Source of the DNA: an uncultured Acidobacteriia bacterium
GTDB taxonomy: Bacteria; Acidobacteriota; Terriglobia; Bryobacterales; Bryobacteraceae
Assembly (NCBI GenBank): GCA_903851195.1
Contig: CAINNJ010000025.1
Span: 310,001-374,000, forward strand
Length of the DNA stretch: 64,000 nucleotides
Direction: 5' to 3'
Shown: in pieces, positions 26,766 through 35,091 of the stretch
Layout of the letters: each line of letters starts with the position of its first letter
Position numbering within the stretch: position 1 is the stretch's first letter
Notes under the pieces: model-generated
What the model saw: only the letters and a program-made list of their open reading frames with translations
What the model was told of the DNA's origin: nothing
The model's database searches: none
Made by a program: the position numbers and the translations under genes

Positions 26766-29017
26766 TGCGGCTTCGCCTCCCGGCCCTGCTGGCGCTGACC
26801 GCCGGCGCCGCGGCCGCCTCGTCTTCCTCGGTCTGGGAAATGTCGTCTTTCGCGGATTTCATGAAAGGGAAATTCGAGGGCGTTTCGCTGGGACGAGACG
26901 GCCGGATGTCGCTCGCGCCGAAACTGGACGTTTTCTTCAATTCCGAGCAGCCGGTGGTCTGGAATCTGGCGGCGGGACCGGACGGATCGCTTTATGCGGC
27001 GACCGGACATCGCGGTCGGGTGTTCCGGATGGATAAGACAGGCGCGCCTCGTCTTCTGTGGGTGGCGGACCGCCCCGAAGTTTTCGCCCTGGTTGTGGAC
27101 CCGAAAGGCGTCGTCTTCGCCGCGAGTTCGCCCGACGGCAAGATCTTCCGCATCGAGAACGGTAAAGCCACGGAATATTTCGATCCGCAGGCGAAATACA
27201 TCTGGTCTCTGGCTCTGGCGGCGGACGGAACTCTCTATGCGGGCACGGGCGATGGCGGAAAGATTTTCCGCATCACGGGCCCGGGCAAAGGCGAAGAGTA
27301 TTACGCGACGGGTCAGGGAAACGTCACCAGCCTGATGCTGGACGCGGAAGGCCGCCTGCTGGCGGGCACCGAACCGAACGGCATCCTGTATCGCATCACC
27401 GCGAAGAACAAAGCGTTCGCGCTCTACGATTCCACGCTGCCGGAAATTCGCGCCATTGCCCCGGATGGCGAGGGTGGCTTCTATGCGGTCGGCCTGGGCG
27501 GCGCTCTCGCCAAGAAGGTGCAGGCGGCTCAGCAGGCCACACAGGGCGCGCAGCAGGACAGCACCACCTCGGTAACCAGTGTGACAGTAACGGCCGACGC
27601 CGGCGGCGACCTGAAGCCGAATCCGCCGGAACCGGCCAAGCCACAACCAACCACCACGGCTCCGGCCCAGCCCACCGTAACCGCGACCACAACAACGGCT
27701 GGCGTGGATCTGAGCGGCATCGAAAAAAGCGCCATTTACCGCATTCGCGCGGACAATACGGTCGACACGCTTTGGAGCTCGAAAGAGGAGAACGTGTTCG
27801 ATATTCTCCCGGCGTCCGGCGACAGCCCGCTCTACTTCTGCACGGACCAGAGCGGGCGCGTTTATCGCCTCACCGCCGACCATAAGCTGACTCTGGTCGC
27901 GCAGACGAATGAAGCCGAAGCGGTCCGGCTGCTCCGGTGGAACGGGGCCATGCTCGCCGCCACGGCGAATATGGGCAGGATTTATCGTCTGGGCGAGAGC
28001 GCGGGGAACACCTCGGGCCTGTATGAATCCCCCGTTTTCGATGCCGGCAGCATCGCGCGCTGGGGGAAACTTCGCTGGCAGGGCGCCGGGGCCGTCACCA
28101 TGCTGACGCGCGCCGGCAACAGTCTCCGGCCTGACTCTACGTGGAGCGACTGGTCGGAACCTCTGCGCGACAGCGCGGGCGCGCAGATCACGAGCCCGAA
28201 CGCCCGCTACCTGCAATTCAAAACGACCTTCGCGGGAGCCGGGGCGGCGGTGGAGAACGTAAGCGCGGCGTATCTGCCGCAGAACAACCCTCCGGTAATT
28301 CGCTCCGTCACGGTGCTGACGCAGCCCGTCGCGGCATCAGCGGCGAAGACCGGGGCATCGGCTTCCAACAGTTCCAGCGCGGCTTCCGTGCCCTTTACCG
28401 TAACCGTGACCGACACTGGCGATGCCGCTCCCGTATCTTCCACCGGCACGCCGACGCAGACCCTTTCCCGCGCCCAGGGCCAGCAACTGCTGGTCTCCTG
28501 GCAGGCAGACGACCCCGACAGCGACAAGCTGGTTTATCAGCTGGATTTTCGGGGCGAGGGAGAGCGCGACTGGAAAGCCCTGCGCAAAGGCCTTCACGAG
28601 AACAGCTTTACCATCGACGGCGACGCCCTGGCGGACGGCCGCTATCTCTTCCGCGTCACGGCTTCGGATCGGGAAGCAAACGCCGCGGGTTCCGCGAAAG
28701 ACGCGGAACTGGTCAGCTCTCCGGTGCTGATCGACAACACGCCGCCCGTGTTGCGCGTGCAGTCCTCCACACGGACCGCGGGCGCTGCGGACATCGTGTT
28801 CGACGCGCGCGACGAAGCCTCCACGCTGAAGCGCGCGGAGTGGAGCCTGGACGCCGGGCCCTGGACCGCGATCGCCCCCGCCGACGGCATTCTCGATTCG
28901 CAGTCCGAACAGTTCCGGCTGCATCTCGCGGAAGTGCCGCCGGGAGAACACGTGCTGGTAATCCGCGTGGCCGATGGCGGCAACAACACCGGACTGGCGA
29001 AGGTCATTCTGCGCTGA
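26765..29017 (+). CDS. Exported beta-propeller / fibronectin-like protein
   Basis: 750 residues, signal peptide at the start. Residues about 55-430 are a propeller built of repeats such as GPDGSLYAATGHRGRVFRM, ADGTLYAGTGDGGKIFRI and AEGRLLAGTEPNGILYRI. A Pro/Thr-rich low-complexity insert (about 255-315) breaks the propeller. A beta-sandwich region from about 440 to the end includes ADDPDSDKLVYQLDFRGEGERDWK, resembling Fn3/Ig domains. No catalytic motif is visible. It is coupled to the S55 protein, and the pair probably acts together in the periplasm or at the surface. Not assigned to a named family. Confidence 0.75.
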   Translation: MRLRLPALLALTAGAAAASSSSVWEMSSFADFMKGKFEGVSLGRDGRMSLAPKLDVFFNSEQPVVWNLAAGPDGSLYAATGHRGRVFRMDKTGAPRLLWVADRPEVFALVVDPKGVVFAASSPDGKIFRIENGKATEYFDPQAKYIWSLALAADGTLYAGTGDGGKIFRITGPGKGEEYYATGQGNVTSLMLDAEGRLLAGTEPNGILYRITAKNKAFALYDSTLPEIRAIAPDGEGGFYAVGLGGALAKKVQAAQQATQGAQQDSTTSVTSVTVTADAGGDLKPNPPEPAKPQPTTTAPAQPTVTATTTTAGVDLSGIEKSAIYRIRADNTVDTLWSSKEENVFDILPASGDSPLYFCTDQSGRVYRLTADHKLTLVAQTNEAEAVRLLRWNGAMLAATANMGRIYRLGESAGNTSGLYESPVFDAGSIARWGKLRWQGAGAVTMLTRAGNSLRPDSTWSDWSEPLRDSAGAQITSPNARYLQFKTTFAGAGAAVENVSAAYLPQNNPPVIRSVTVLTQPVAASAAKTGASASNSSSAASVPFTVTVTDTGDAAPVSSTGTPTQTLSRAQGQQLLVSWQADDPDSDKLVYQLDFRGEGERDWKALRKGLHENSFTIDGDALADGRYLFRVTASDREANAAGSAKDAELVSSPVLIDNTPPVLRVQSSTRTAGAADIVFDARDEASTLKRAEWSLDAGPWTAIAPADGILDSQSEQFRLHLAEVPPGEHVLVIRVADGGNNTGLAKVILR

Positions 29018-29021
29018 ACCG

Positions 29022-29747
29022 ATGCAGACGAAATCGGGTCAGAAAACGCTGGAGCGCGTGATTTCGAAGGCAGGTCTGGGGTCGCGCACGCAGGCCCGCA
29101 GCTGGATCCACGCCGGGCGCGTTCGCGTGAACGGGAAGATCGTGGAAAATCCGGACCACTGGATCGATTTCGACCGCGACCGCGTCCTGTTCGACGACAA
29201 ACCGCTGCAGGTCCGGGACCGCGTCTACCTGCTGCTGAACAAGCCGGCGGGCTACATCACCACGTTCAAAGATCCGGAACGCCGGCCCACGGTTTACGAC
29301 CTCATCACCGGCGTGGACACCTTCGTGTCGCCGGTCGGCAGGCTCGATCTGGAGACCAGCGGTTTGCTGATTCTCACCAACGACACGCAGTTCGCCGAAC
29401 GGCTCACAAACCCGGATCACCGGATTTCCAAGACCTATCTTGTGCGCTGCGAAAGCGTGCTGCCGGATGGCGCGCTGGAGCAACTGCGGCGCGGTGTGTC
29501 GCTGAACGACGGCCCGACGCGTCCTGCGGAAGTGCGTCGCCGGGAAGGCACCGAAGTGGAGATCGCCATCACCGAGGGCCGCAATCGCCAGGTCCGCCGC
29601 ATGATCGAAGCGGTTGGCAGCAAAGTCGCGGATTTGCGTCGTGTACGAATTGGCGGCCTGGGCATTGGTGGTCTGGCGGAAGGGTCCTGGCGCGAACTGA
29701 ACGCCGGGGAGATCGGTGCTTTGGGCGGAAGGGAAGTCCGCCGATGA
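29022..29747 (+). CDS. RluB/RsuA-family pseudouridine synthase
   Basis: 241 residues from the ATG at 29022, 4 bp after the propeller gene's stop. An N-terminal S4 RNA-binding domain (LERVISKAGLGSRTQARSWIHAGRVRVNG, residues 10-38) is followed by the catalytic domain with LLNKPAGYITT and SPVGRLDLETSGLL; D109 in GRLD is the catalytic aspartate. TEGRNRQVRRMIEAVG is typical near the end. It modifies rRNA, probably a 23S uridine as in RluB, though RsuA/RluE-type specificity cannot be excluded. Confidence 0.92.
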   Translation: MQTKSGQKTLERVISKAGLGSRTQARSWIHAGRVRVNGKIVENPDHWIDFDRDRVLFDDKPLQVRDRVYLLLNKPAGYITTFKDPERRPTVYDLITGVDTFVSPVGRLDLETSGLLILTNDTQFAERLTNPDHRISKTYLVRCESVLPDGALEQLRRGVSLNDGPTRPAEVRRREGTEVEIAITEGRNRQVRRMIEAVGSKVADLRRVRIGGLGIGGLAEGSWRELNAGEIGALGGREVRR

Positions 29748-30346
29748 GATTTCTCGCCGGATTCCTGACAGGTCTTGCGCTCGCCGCGTTGTCGGGAGTC
29801 CTGCTGCTGCGCAACGCCGGAGGTTTCAGCGCGCGTGAAGCGCCCGGGACTTTAGAGGTGTGGGCCGCCGGCACGGCGCGAAGGCTCTCTCTGCCCGCCG
29901 GTGCCAGGGACCAACGCAACCCGGTTCCGGACTCGCCCGAAGTTTTGTCCGAAGCGAAGGAGCACTGGGCGGATCATTGTGCCTCCTGCCACGCCAACAA
30001 TGGCAGCGGTGACACGGTGCTCGGGAAAGGGATGTTCCCGCCCGCGCCCGACATGCGGCTGCCTGGCACGCAGGGGCAAACCGACGGCGAACTGTTCTTC
30101 GCGATTCAGAACGGCGTCCGGCACACCGGCATGCCCGCATGGGGTTCGCCCGGCGATGCCGGCACCGACTCCTGGAAACTGGTCCGTCTGATCCGCTATC
30201 TGCCGCGGCTCACCTTCGAGGAGCAAAAGCAGATGGAGAAAATGAATCCCAAGAGCGAGCAGGAGAGACTGGAAGAAGAGCGGGAAGAAAAGTTTTTGCG
30301 AGGAGAAAGCGACGATGCACCAACGGCTGCCCATCGGCATCACTAA
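29744..30346 (+). CDS. Membrane-anchored c-type cytochrome
   Basis: 200 residues. An N-terminal membrane anchor is followed by one class I cytochrome c domain with heme motif CASCH at 79-83 and a likely Met axial ligand in RHTGMPAWG. The C-terminus is highly charged (KQMEKMNPKSEQERLEEERE) and ends in histidines. The start overlaps the pseudouridine synthase stop by 4 bp. The next gene begins inside its last 32 bp. It probably carries electrons in the periplasm; the partner is unknown. Confidence 0.9.
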   Translation: MRFLAGFLTGLALAALSGVLLLRNAGGFSAREAPGTLEVWAAGTARRLSLPAGARDQRNPVPDSPEVLSEAKEHWADHCASCHANNGSGDTVLGKGMFPPAPDMRLPGTQGQTDGELFFAIQNGVRHTGMPAWGSPGDAGTDSWKLVRLIRYLPRLTFEEQKQMEKMNPKSEQERLEEEREEKFLRGESDDAPTAAHRHH

Positions 30347-30632
30347 GATTTTCAGGCTTATTGCTACCGGCCTGATGGCAATTTCCCTGTTCGCGCACGG
30401 CAATTTCGATCATGTCGTCGGAACCGTCGTTAAGATGGAAAACCAGACGGTCACCGTCCACACCGCCAAGGGCAACGTGGACGTGAAACTGGATGCGAAA
30501 ACCGAGGTCACCAAAGAAGATCACAAGTTCACGCCCTCCGATCTGAAGGCCGGAATGCGGGTCGTGATCGACGTGGAAAAAGGAAGTAAAACAGCGCACT
30601 CGGTCAAGGTGGGCGTGCAGGCCGCGCATTAA
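30315..30632 (+). CDS. Small exported DUF5666-like protein
   Basis: 105 residues. The start at 30315 lies within the cytochrome gene and gives a good signal peptide (RLIATGLMAISLFAHG). The mature part is one small beta-barrel-like domain: HVVGTVVKMENQTVTVHTAKG, KTEVTKEDHKFTPSDLKAGMRVVIDVEKG. This resembles DUF5666/OB-like periplasmic proteins. The 32-bp overlap with the cytochrome suggests coupling. A metal-related role has been suggested for such proteins, but nothing here proves it. Confidence 0.75.
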   Translation: MHQRLPIGITKIFRLIATGLMAISLFAHGNFDHVVGTVVKMENQTVTVHTAKGNVDVKLDAKTEVTKEDHKFTPSDLKAGMRVVIDVEKGSKTAHSVKVGVQAAH

Positions 30633-30663
30633 GCCGGATCTTCAATCAGGAGCGATCAACACA

Positions 30664-31572
30664 ATGCAGATTCAATCCACAAAGCGTTTGCCCTTCCACC
30701 TTGCGCTGACCGCGGCGCTGACGCTCGGGAGCCTTTGTGCCCAGACCCCGGAGTATGGTCCCGAGAAAGGCACGCTCGTGATTCAGGGCGGCGGCTCGGC
30801 GGCCGGCACCGGGATCATGGAAACGTTCGTCAACAAGGCGGGCGGCCCGAATGCGAAGATCGTTGTGATTCCCACCGCCGGAGGCAACCGGAATCCGGAT
30901 GGGTCGATCAAGGCCTATGAAGAAGACAAGGTGGTGGCCGTCTGGAAAAAGCTGGGTCTCACGAATGTCCACATGTTGCACACGGCGGACCCGAAGGTGG
31001 CCGATACGGAAGAGTTCGCGTCCGTTTTGAAAGATGCCTCGGGCGTCTGGTTCGATGGCGGCCGCCAGTGGAACGTTGTGGATTCCTACGCCAACACACG
31101 CACTCTGGCGGAATTCAGGAAGGTGCTGCAGCGTGGCGGCGTGATCGGCGGCAGTTCGGCCGGGGCCACGATCCAGGGCGATTATCTGGTTCGCGGCGCG
31201 GTGGCCGGCTCGGAAATCGTGATGACGCCCGAGCCGCAGCATGAGCGCGGTTTTGCCTTTTTGCGGAAAAGCGCGATCGATCAGCATATTAATACCAGAA
31301 ATCGCTGGGACGATATCATTCCGGTGATCAAAAAATATCCGGAGATGCTTGGAATCGGCATTTCGGAAGGCACCGCGATCGTGGTGACGGGCGACCGTTT
31401 CGAGGTGATCGGTAAATGGAAGGTCGCCATTCATGACAATACCCGCGCTTATGAACCGTGGGAGAAACCGTATTACGTTCTCTCTCCCGGCGACGTTTAC
31501 AACATGAAGACCCGCAAGATCGAGAAGTATGGCACCGGAGTGTTGATGCCAGCCACTATCTCCGCTAAATGA
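30664..31572 (+). CDS. Exported cyanophycinase (peptidase S51)
   Basis: 302 residues with a signal peptide (FHLALTAALTLGSLCAQ). The S51 core is clear: GTLVIQGGGSAAG, IVVIPTAGGN, VWFDGGRQ and the nucleophile elbow GVIGGSSAGAT (Ser165 expected), followed by NTRNRWDD and ALGIGISEGTAIVV-like sequence. Cyanophycinases cut the Asp-Arg polymer cyanophycin. The signal peptide suggests it degrades external polymer or other beta-aspartyl peptides rather than an internal store; no cyanophycin synthetase is in the window. It overlaps the next gene by 4 bp. Confidence 0.88.
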   Translation: MQIQSTKRLPFHLALTAALTLGSLCAQTPEYGPEKGTLVIQGGGSAAGTGIMETFVNKAGGPNAKIVVIPTAGGNRNPDGSIKAYEEDKVVAVWKKLGLTNVHMLHTADPKVADTEEFASVLKDASGVWFDGGRQWNVVDSYANTRTLAEFRKVLQRGGVIGGSSAGATIQGDYLVRGAVAGSEIVMTPEPQHERGFAFLRKSAIDQHINTRNRWDDIIPVIKKYPEMLGIGISEGTAIVVTGDRFEVIGKWKVAIHDNTRAYEPWEKPYYVLSPGDVYNMKTRKIEKYGTGVLMPATISAK

Positions 31573-32756
31573 AGATGACCAGACGGGAATGCCTGCCCGC
31601 CCTGTTTGCGGGCCTGACCGTCGCGTCCGCCGCGGCGCAGCGCGATGCGCGCAAGATCCTGGCTGGCGCTCTGGAGATTTTTCAGGTGCACGTCAATGCA
31701 CGAGGCAACTGGGTCCTGGTGAGACTGGGCAGCAGCGCGGGGCTCACCGGAATCGGGGAAGCGTCCCACGGGGCCAGTGACGAAGCGACGGTGCGCTATC
31801 TGCTGCGGTTTTCGGAGCGCCTGCGGGGCCGGAGCATCTTCGATATCGAGTGGCTTCGGGCTGCCGTGGCTGCGGATCTGGCGTCCGGCGGCACCAGCGC
31901 GGCGTGCGCTTTCAGCAGCCTGGAACAATGCCTCTGGGATCTGATCGGGCAGGCGCTGGACGTTCCCGTGTACGACTTTTTTGGAGGCGCGCTGCGGACC
32001 AGCATCCGGAACTATGCCAATATCAACCGCTCGACGGACCCGCGCACTCCGGCGGGGTTTGCGTCGATGGCGGCGAAGGCGGTCGATGCCGGGTTCAATG
32101 CCGTCAAACTGGCCCCGTGGGATGACATGCCTCGCGACTTGGCCGACGCGCGGAAGGTCGAAGAAATCACGCAACTCGGGATCGAGCGGGCCGAGGCCGT
32201 GCGCGGCGTCCTGGGATCCGACAAAGACCTGCTGCTCGATGCGCACAGTAAGTTCGATTTGCGCCGTGGACTGGCTTTGCCGCGCCGGTTGGAACACCTG
32301 CAGCTGTTCTGGCTGGAGGAGGTGACGCTGGTCCCCGACCTGCCCGCCGTGCGGCGCGAGGCGCGGATGCCGTCCGCCGGCGGAGAAGTGATTTATGGGG
32401 CGAAAGGCTTTCTGCCGTACATTAACGCCGGGTCCGTGGACATCACGATGCCGGATGTGAAATATTGCGGCGGATTGCTGGAGTTGAAGAAGATCGCCGG
32501 GCTGTCCGAGGCCGCGGGGCTGAAGGTGGCGCCGCACGGGCCTGCCAGTCCGGTGGGAAATGTCGCGGCCGCCCATGTTTGCGCGGGTCTGCCCAACTTT
32601 TTGATTCTGGAGTTTTCGTTCGGCGAGGTGCCGTGGAGAGCGGAACTGATCGATCCGCCGGAGGTGATGGATAAGGGGTATCTGTCCCTGAGTTCGAGGG
32701 CGGGCCTGGGGATCCGGCTGAACGAGAAGACTCTGGCGAAGTACAAGGTGAAATAG
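31569..32756 (+). CDS. Enolase-superfamily enzyme (mandelate racemase/DgoD-like), exported
   Basis: 395 residues. MTRRECLPALFAGLTVASAAAQ looks like a Tat-type or short signal. The N-terminal capping domain is followed by a TIM barrel with K in NAVKLAPWD, metal ligands D in LLLDAHSKFD and E in FWLEEV, then GGEVIYG and MPDVKYCGG, and H in LKVAPHGPASPVG. The pattern is closest to galactonate/gluconate-type dehydratases. The reaction is probably sugar-acid dehydration, but the substrate is undetermined and an exported enolase-superfamily enzyme is unusual. It is coupled to the cyanophycinase by a 4-bp overlap. Confidence 0.8.
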   Translation: MKMTRRECLPALFAGLTVASAAAQRDARKILAGALEIFQVHVNARGNWVLVRLGSSAGLTGIGEASHGASDEATVRYLLRFSERLRGRSIFDIEWLRAAVAADLASGGTSAACAFSSLEQCLWDLIGQALDVPVYDFFGGALRTSIRNYANINRSTDPRTPAGFASMAAKAVDAGFNAVKLAPWDDMPRDLADARKVEEITQLGIERAEAVRGVLGSDKDLLLDAHSKFDLRRGLALPRRLEHLQLFWLEEVTLVPDLPAVRREARMPSAGGEVIYGAKGFLPYINAGSVDITMPDVKYCGGLLELKKIAGLSEAAGLKVAPHGPASPVGNVAAAHVCAGLPNFLILEFSFGEVPWRAELIDPPEVMDKGYLSLSSRAGLGIRLNEKTLAKYKVK

Positions 32757-32818
32757 AGGTACCGGATATATCGAAAGATGTATTGTGATCGGGAACTTCG
32801 CTGTTGCAGAATTGAGGT

Positions 32819-32884
32819 GCGATCCCGGGACTGTTCCGGCCCGCGAAGGCGGGCTGCCAGCAATGGCGGGATCGCGCGATTTTT
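32819..32884 (+). terminator. Nested hairpin with T-tract after the seven-gene run
   Basis: An outer stem pairs GCGATCCCG (32819-32827) with CGGGATCGC (32867-32875). It encloses a second perfect stem, GCCCGC-GAAG-GCGGGC (32839-32854). Five Ts follow at 32880-32884. It most likely ends transcription of the upstream operon before the tRNA gene. The two-level fold is larger than a usual intrinsic terminator, so a small structured RNA is an alternative. Confidence 0.5.
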
Positions 32885-32966
32885 GTCAGGCGTTGGCGGA
32901 ACGGTGCCCGGGGGACGGGTGCCAGACGGGTGATCGGCCAGGTGCTAAACTGGAGTTTCTCGCTCA

Positions 32967-33043
32967 GGGCGGTTAGCTCAGCCGGTTAGAGCACCTGCCT
33001 TACAAGCAGGGGGTCCGCGGTTCGATCCCGCGACCGCCCACCA
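32967..33043 (+). tRNA. tRNA-Val (anticodon TAC)
   Basis: A complete cloverleaf: acceptor GGGCGGT pairs with ACCGCCC, the D arm contains AGCTCAGCCGGTTAGAGC, the anticodon stem-loop is CCTGC-CTTACAA-GCAGG (anticodon TAC), and the T arm is CGCGGTTCGATCCCGCG. CCA is encoded. It reads GTA/GTG valine codons. Its 3' half is duplicated at 41331-41367, marking the integration site of the island that follows. Confidence 0.97.
33004..33040 (+). repeat. Attachment-site repeat, tRNA-proximal copy
   Basis: 37 bp from the anticodon stem to the discriminator base of tRNA-Val, identical to 41331-41367. This is the usual position of a tyrosine-integrase crossover site in a tRNA gene; after integration the tRNA stays intact. 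Confidence 0.9.
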
Positions 33044-33113
33044 CTTCACCCCTTTTAGAATCAATACTTTGTAGTTCTCCGGATTTATCATTTGCCTTCT
33101 CCGAGTCAAAAAC

Positions 33114-33134
33114 GTATCAAAACCGTATCAAAAC
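33114..33134 (+). repeat. GTATCAAAAC direct repeats, putative arm sites (left)
   Basis: Two copies of GTATCAAAAC at 33114-33123 and 33125-33134, 11 bp apart. The same doublet occurs near the other end of the island at 41191-41211. Paired arm-type sites for an integrase or excisionase fit the position; this is inference. Confidence 0.5.
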
Positions 33135-33154
33135 CCCTCCGGTTCTGAACTGCC

Positions 33155-33164
33155 GTATCAAAAC
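33155..33164 (+). repeat. Third GTATCAAAAC copy, overlapping the integrase stop
   Basis: A single GTATCAAAAC whose complement supplies the TGA stop of the integrase gene at 33158-33160. Confidence 0.45.
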
Positions 33165-33694
33165 CCGGGGTCAGGTTTTTCATTGGCGCGCCGATTCAGT
33201 TTGCTCAGCGCCTCCCGCTTCATTTGCAGTTTCATCTGCGAGTATTTCTTGAACACCTTCGCGTCAGTCTGCCGAAGCATCTGCGTCACCCACTCATCGG
33301 CCACGCCGCCGGCGCTCAGCCGCGTCGCGTGAGTGGACCGAAGATCGTAGAGCCGGAAATACGGGATGCCCGCCTTCCGGAGCGCCGTTTGCCAGGGCTT
33401 CTTGAAACTCAGCTGATGGCCATCGGGATTGACCGGACTCGGAAACAGCCACGGGCCGGGTCCGGCCAGTTCGATCTGATCCCGGAATGCTTCAACCGCG
33501 ATGTCCGTCAGAGGAACCTCGGCGACGCCGGTGGGCGTTTTCGAGTCCTCGATGAAAACGACGCGGTTGTCCGGATCGATCTGCTCTTTCCGTAGCGGCG
33601 CGAGTTCCTTGTACACGCGCAGCCCCGTCTCGGCGAGGATCCGGACGCCGCGAGTCAAGTCAGGCGATGTATTTCCCCAAATTTGACTTCGCAA
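33158..33694 (-). pseudogene. Tyrosine recombinase/integrase, N-terminally truncated
   Basis: 178 residues covering only the catalytic domain of a tyrosine integrase: ILAETGLRVYKELAPLR (first arginine), IEDSKTPTG (lysine region), DLRSTHATRLSAGG (H-x-x-R) and FKKYSQMK with the nucleophile tyrosine. Family members are usually 350-450 residues with N-terminal arm-binding and core-binding domains. Upstream of 33694 the sequence runs into the retropepsin remnant and no core-binding domain is found, so the gene is a remnant. The catalytic residues themselves look intact. Its 3' end points to the attachment site in tRNA-Val. Confidence 0.85.
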
Positions 33695-33755
33695 TTTCCG
33701 TTTATCGCGTTTGCATTATCCATTAAGGGGCCGGATGGCCCGGGAGTCAAGCGAT

Positions 33756-34164
33756 TTATTCCAGCTTCGCTGCGCGGCCGAGGAATAACCTCCGCTCGGC
33801 GTGCACGATCCCCAGCCGAACCCGATCCAGCCAGCCCCGTCGGCCGACAAACGCGTGCGCCGGATTTCCCAGCGCGTGGAAGAAGACAAGCGCCCACTAT
33901 TGAAGCCCAATGGTCTCGATTTCAATCTCGTGCCCGATCGCCAGAAACGACCCGGTTACGGTCCGATACTGCCGCTCGACTCCGGAGTCGGGGAGCTGCA
34001 GGACCTCCGCATAGGAGCGATCAAAAAGACAGTCGGCCGCCCCTGTATCCAGACGCGCTGTCAGTTCCCACGCTGCGGTCCCCGTAGCTAAGCCGGACAG
34101 GGACCAGAATCCCGGCACTGGTTTCCTGATATTCCAGGTCCGCGTCGAAATCCAGAGATCTCAA
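33756..34164 (-). pseudogene. Retropepsin-like aspartyl protease gene, frameshifted and with a stop
   Basis: The gene can be rebuilt across two lesions. From a TTG at 34164, overlapping the upstream gene's TGA, it reads LEYQETSAGILVPVRLSYGD. A one-base shift near 34070 moves it to the frame WELTARLDTGAADCLFDRSY, with the aspartyl-protease motif DTGA. That frame continues to ETIGLQ, meets an in-frame TAG at 33897-33899, and then continues in the same frame as WALVFFHALGNPAHAF and GRRGWLDRVRLGIVH to TAA at 33756. An intact gene would encode about 135 residues, the normal size for this family. It pairs with the RHH/DUF5678-like gene immediately upstream. Confidence 0.8.
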
Positions 34165-34520
34165 TCGAGCCATCCGCCGGCGAACGGCTGCTCGTCATGC
34201 GGGGAAACGAAGATCAGGAACGGTGACAGGTCGCCGCCGGCCCGCGCGTCTTCGTACAGCTGTTTCGGATTCGGGCCACTTGCCACTACCCGGCTGCCTT
34301 CCAGAACCACCCATTGACCGATGAACCGAGCCTCTGGCCGCGAAGCCCAAGCCAGTTCGGCGGCGCGCGGACGGGATGGCGTTGGACGGACCGCAGGGAC
34401 CGGCGTCTCGCCCAGGTATGCCCGGACCGCCGCCGAGATCAGCGTGCTCACATCCATCCCGCGCCCGGCCGCTTCCGCGCGGAGCCCGGCTTCGATATCG
34501 GGAGCCAACTGGATACTCAT
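34161..34520 (-). CDS. RHH-like / DUF5678-like small protein
   Basis: 119 residues from the ATG at 34520, chosen for its GGAGGGGAGG Shine-Dalgarno. The N-terminus (IQLAPDIEAGLRAEAAGRGMDVSTLISAAVRAYL) looks like a ribbon-helix-helix DNA-binding or antitoxin segment. The C-terminal part (FIGQWVVLEGSRVVASGPNPKQLYEDARAGG) matches the DUF5678 pattern. Its stop overlaps the start of the decayed retropepsin gene (TTGA). Such pairs are widespread and have been suspected of being toxin-antitoxin-like; that is not established. Confidence 0.75.
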   Translation of the reverse strand: MSIQLAPDIEAGLRAEAAGRGMDVSTLISAAVRAYLGETPVPAVRPTPSRPRAAELAWASRPEARFIGQWVVLEGSRVVASGPNPKQLYEDARAGGDLSPFLIFVSPHDEQPFAGGWLD

Positions 34521-35091
34521 CGCGATCCTCCCCTCCAGCATAGCGAACCCGGCCGCCGGTCCTGGCCTGCTGGCCGATATCACCCGCTATTAGAGAGCGC
34601 GGTGCTTGTGGAAATGTGGAAAACGCGAACCGCAGCCGCCTCCGGAAGGGGGGAAAGTCCGATTCGTGGGAGGACGATCACGGTTGCATGGGTTCTCTTC
34701 GGCACCTGGGGTGAACGTGTTCGGCCCTCGCGGGTTTTAGCCGATTTGGCATTGCCGCTCTGTACGAGTGGCCGACAATACAGACAGTCGGTCCTATACA
34801 TCGCAAGGGGTTCGCGCAAGCGATGCTGAGATCCGAGCTAACAGGACGTCGATGGGCGCGGATGCCGGTTTCTACATTCTCGATTACGGGGCTTTCACCA
34901 GTGCCGGAAGGCTTGCAAATCAACGTGCGTGGCGAGTTTGAATCTCACTTTCGGAGACGGGAAACAACTGCCCGACCGGGCCAGCTCGGAATCGAGCGCT
35001 CGCAGATTAGAAACCGACCCATTGGCGGCCTGGCTCTTATAAAATCCTCTTGCCAATTAGAAGTTTTCGATGGTTGGGCGCTCAATGGCCT
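34521..35091. other. Intergenic stretch in the island, nothing assigned
   Basis: About 570 bp between the RHH-like gene and the end of the Ebony-like gene. Short ORFs on both strands (for example 34580-34819 minus, 34823-35167 plus) have no recognisable domain and no good ribosome site. I see no repeat or RNA motif here. Confidence 0.4.

Noticed and set aside
24882-28216. Two long minus-strand ORFs opposite the S55 and propeller genes
   Set aside because: Their translations are compositionally typical of antisense frames, and the plus-strand genes have signal peptides and domains.
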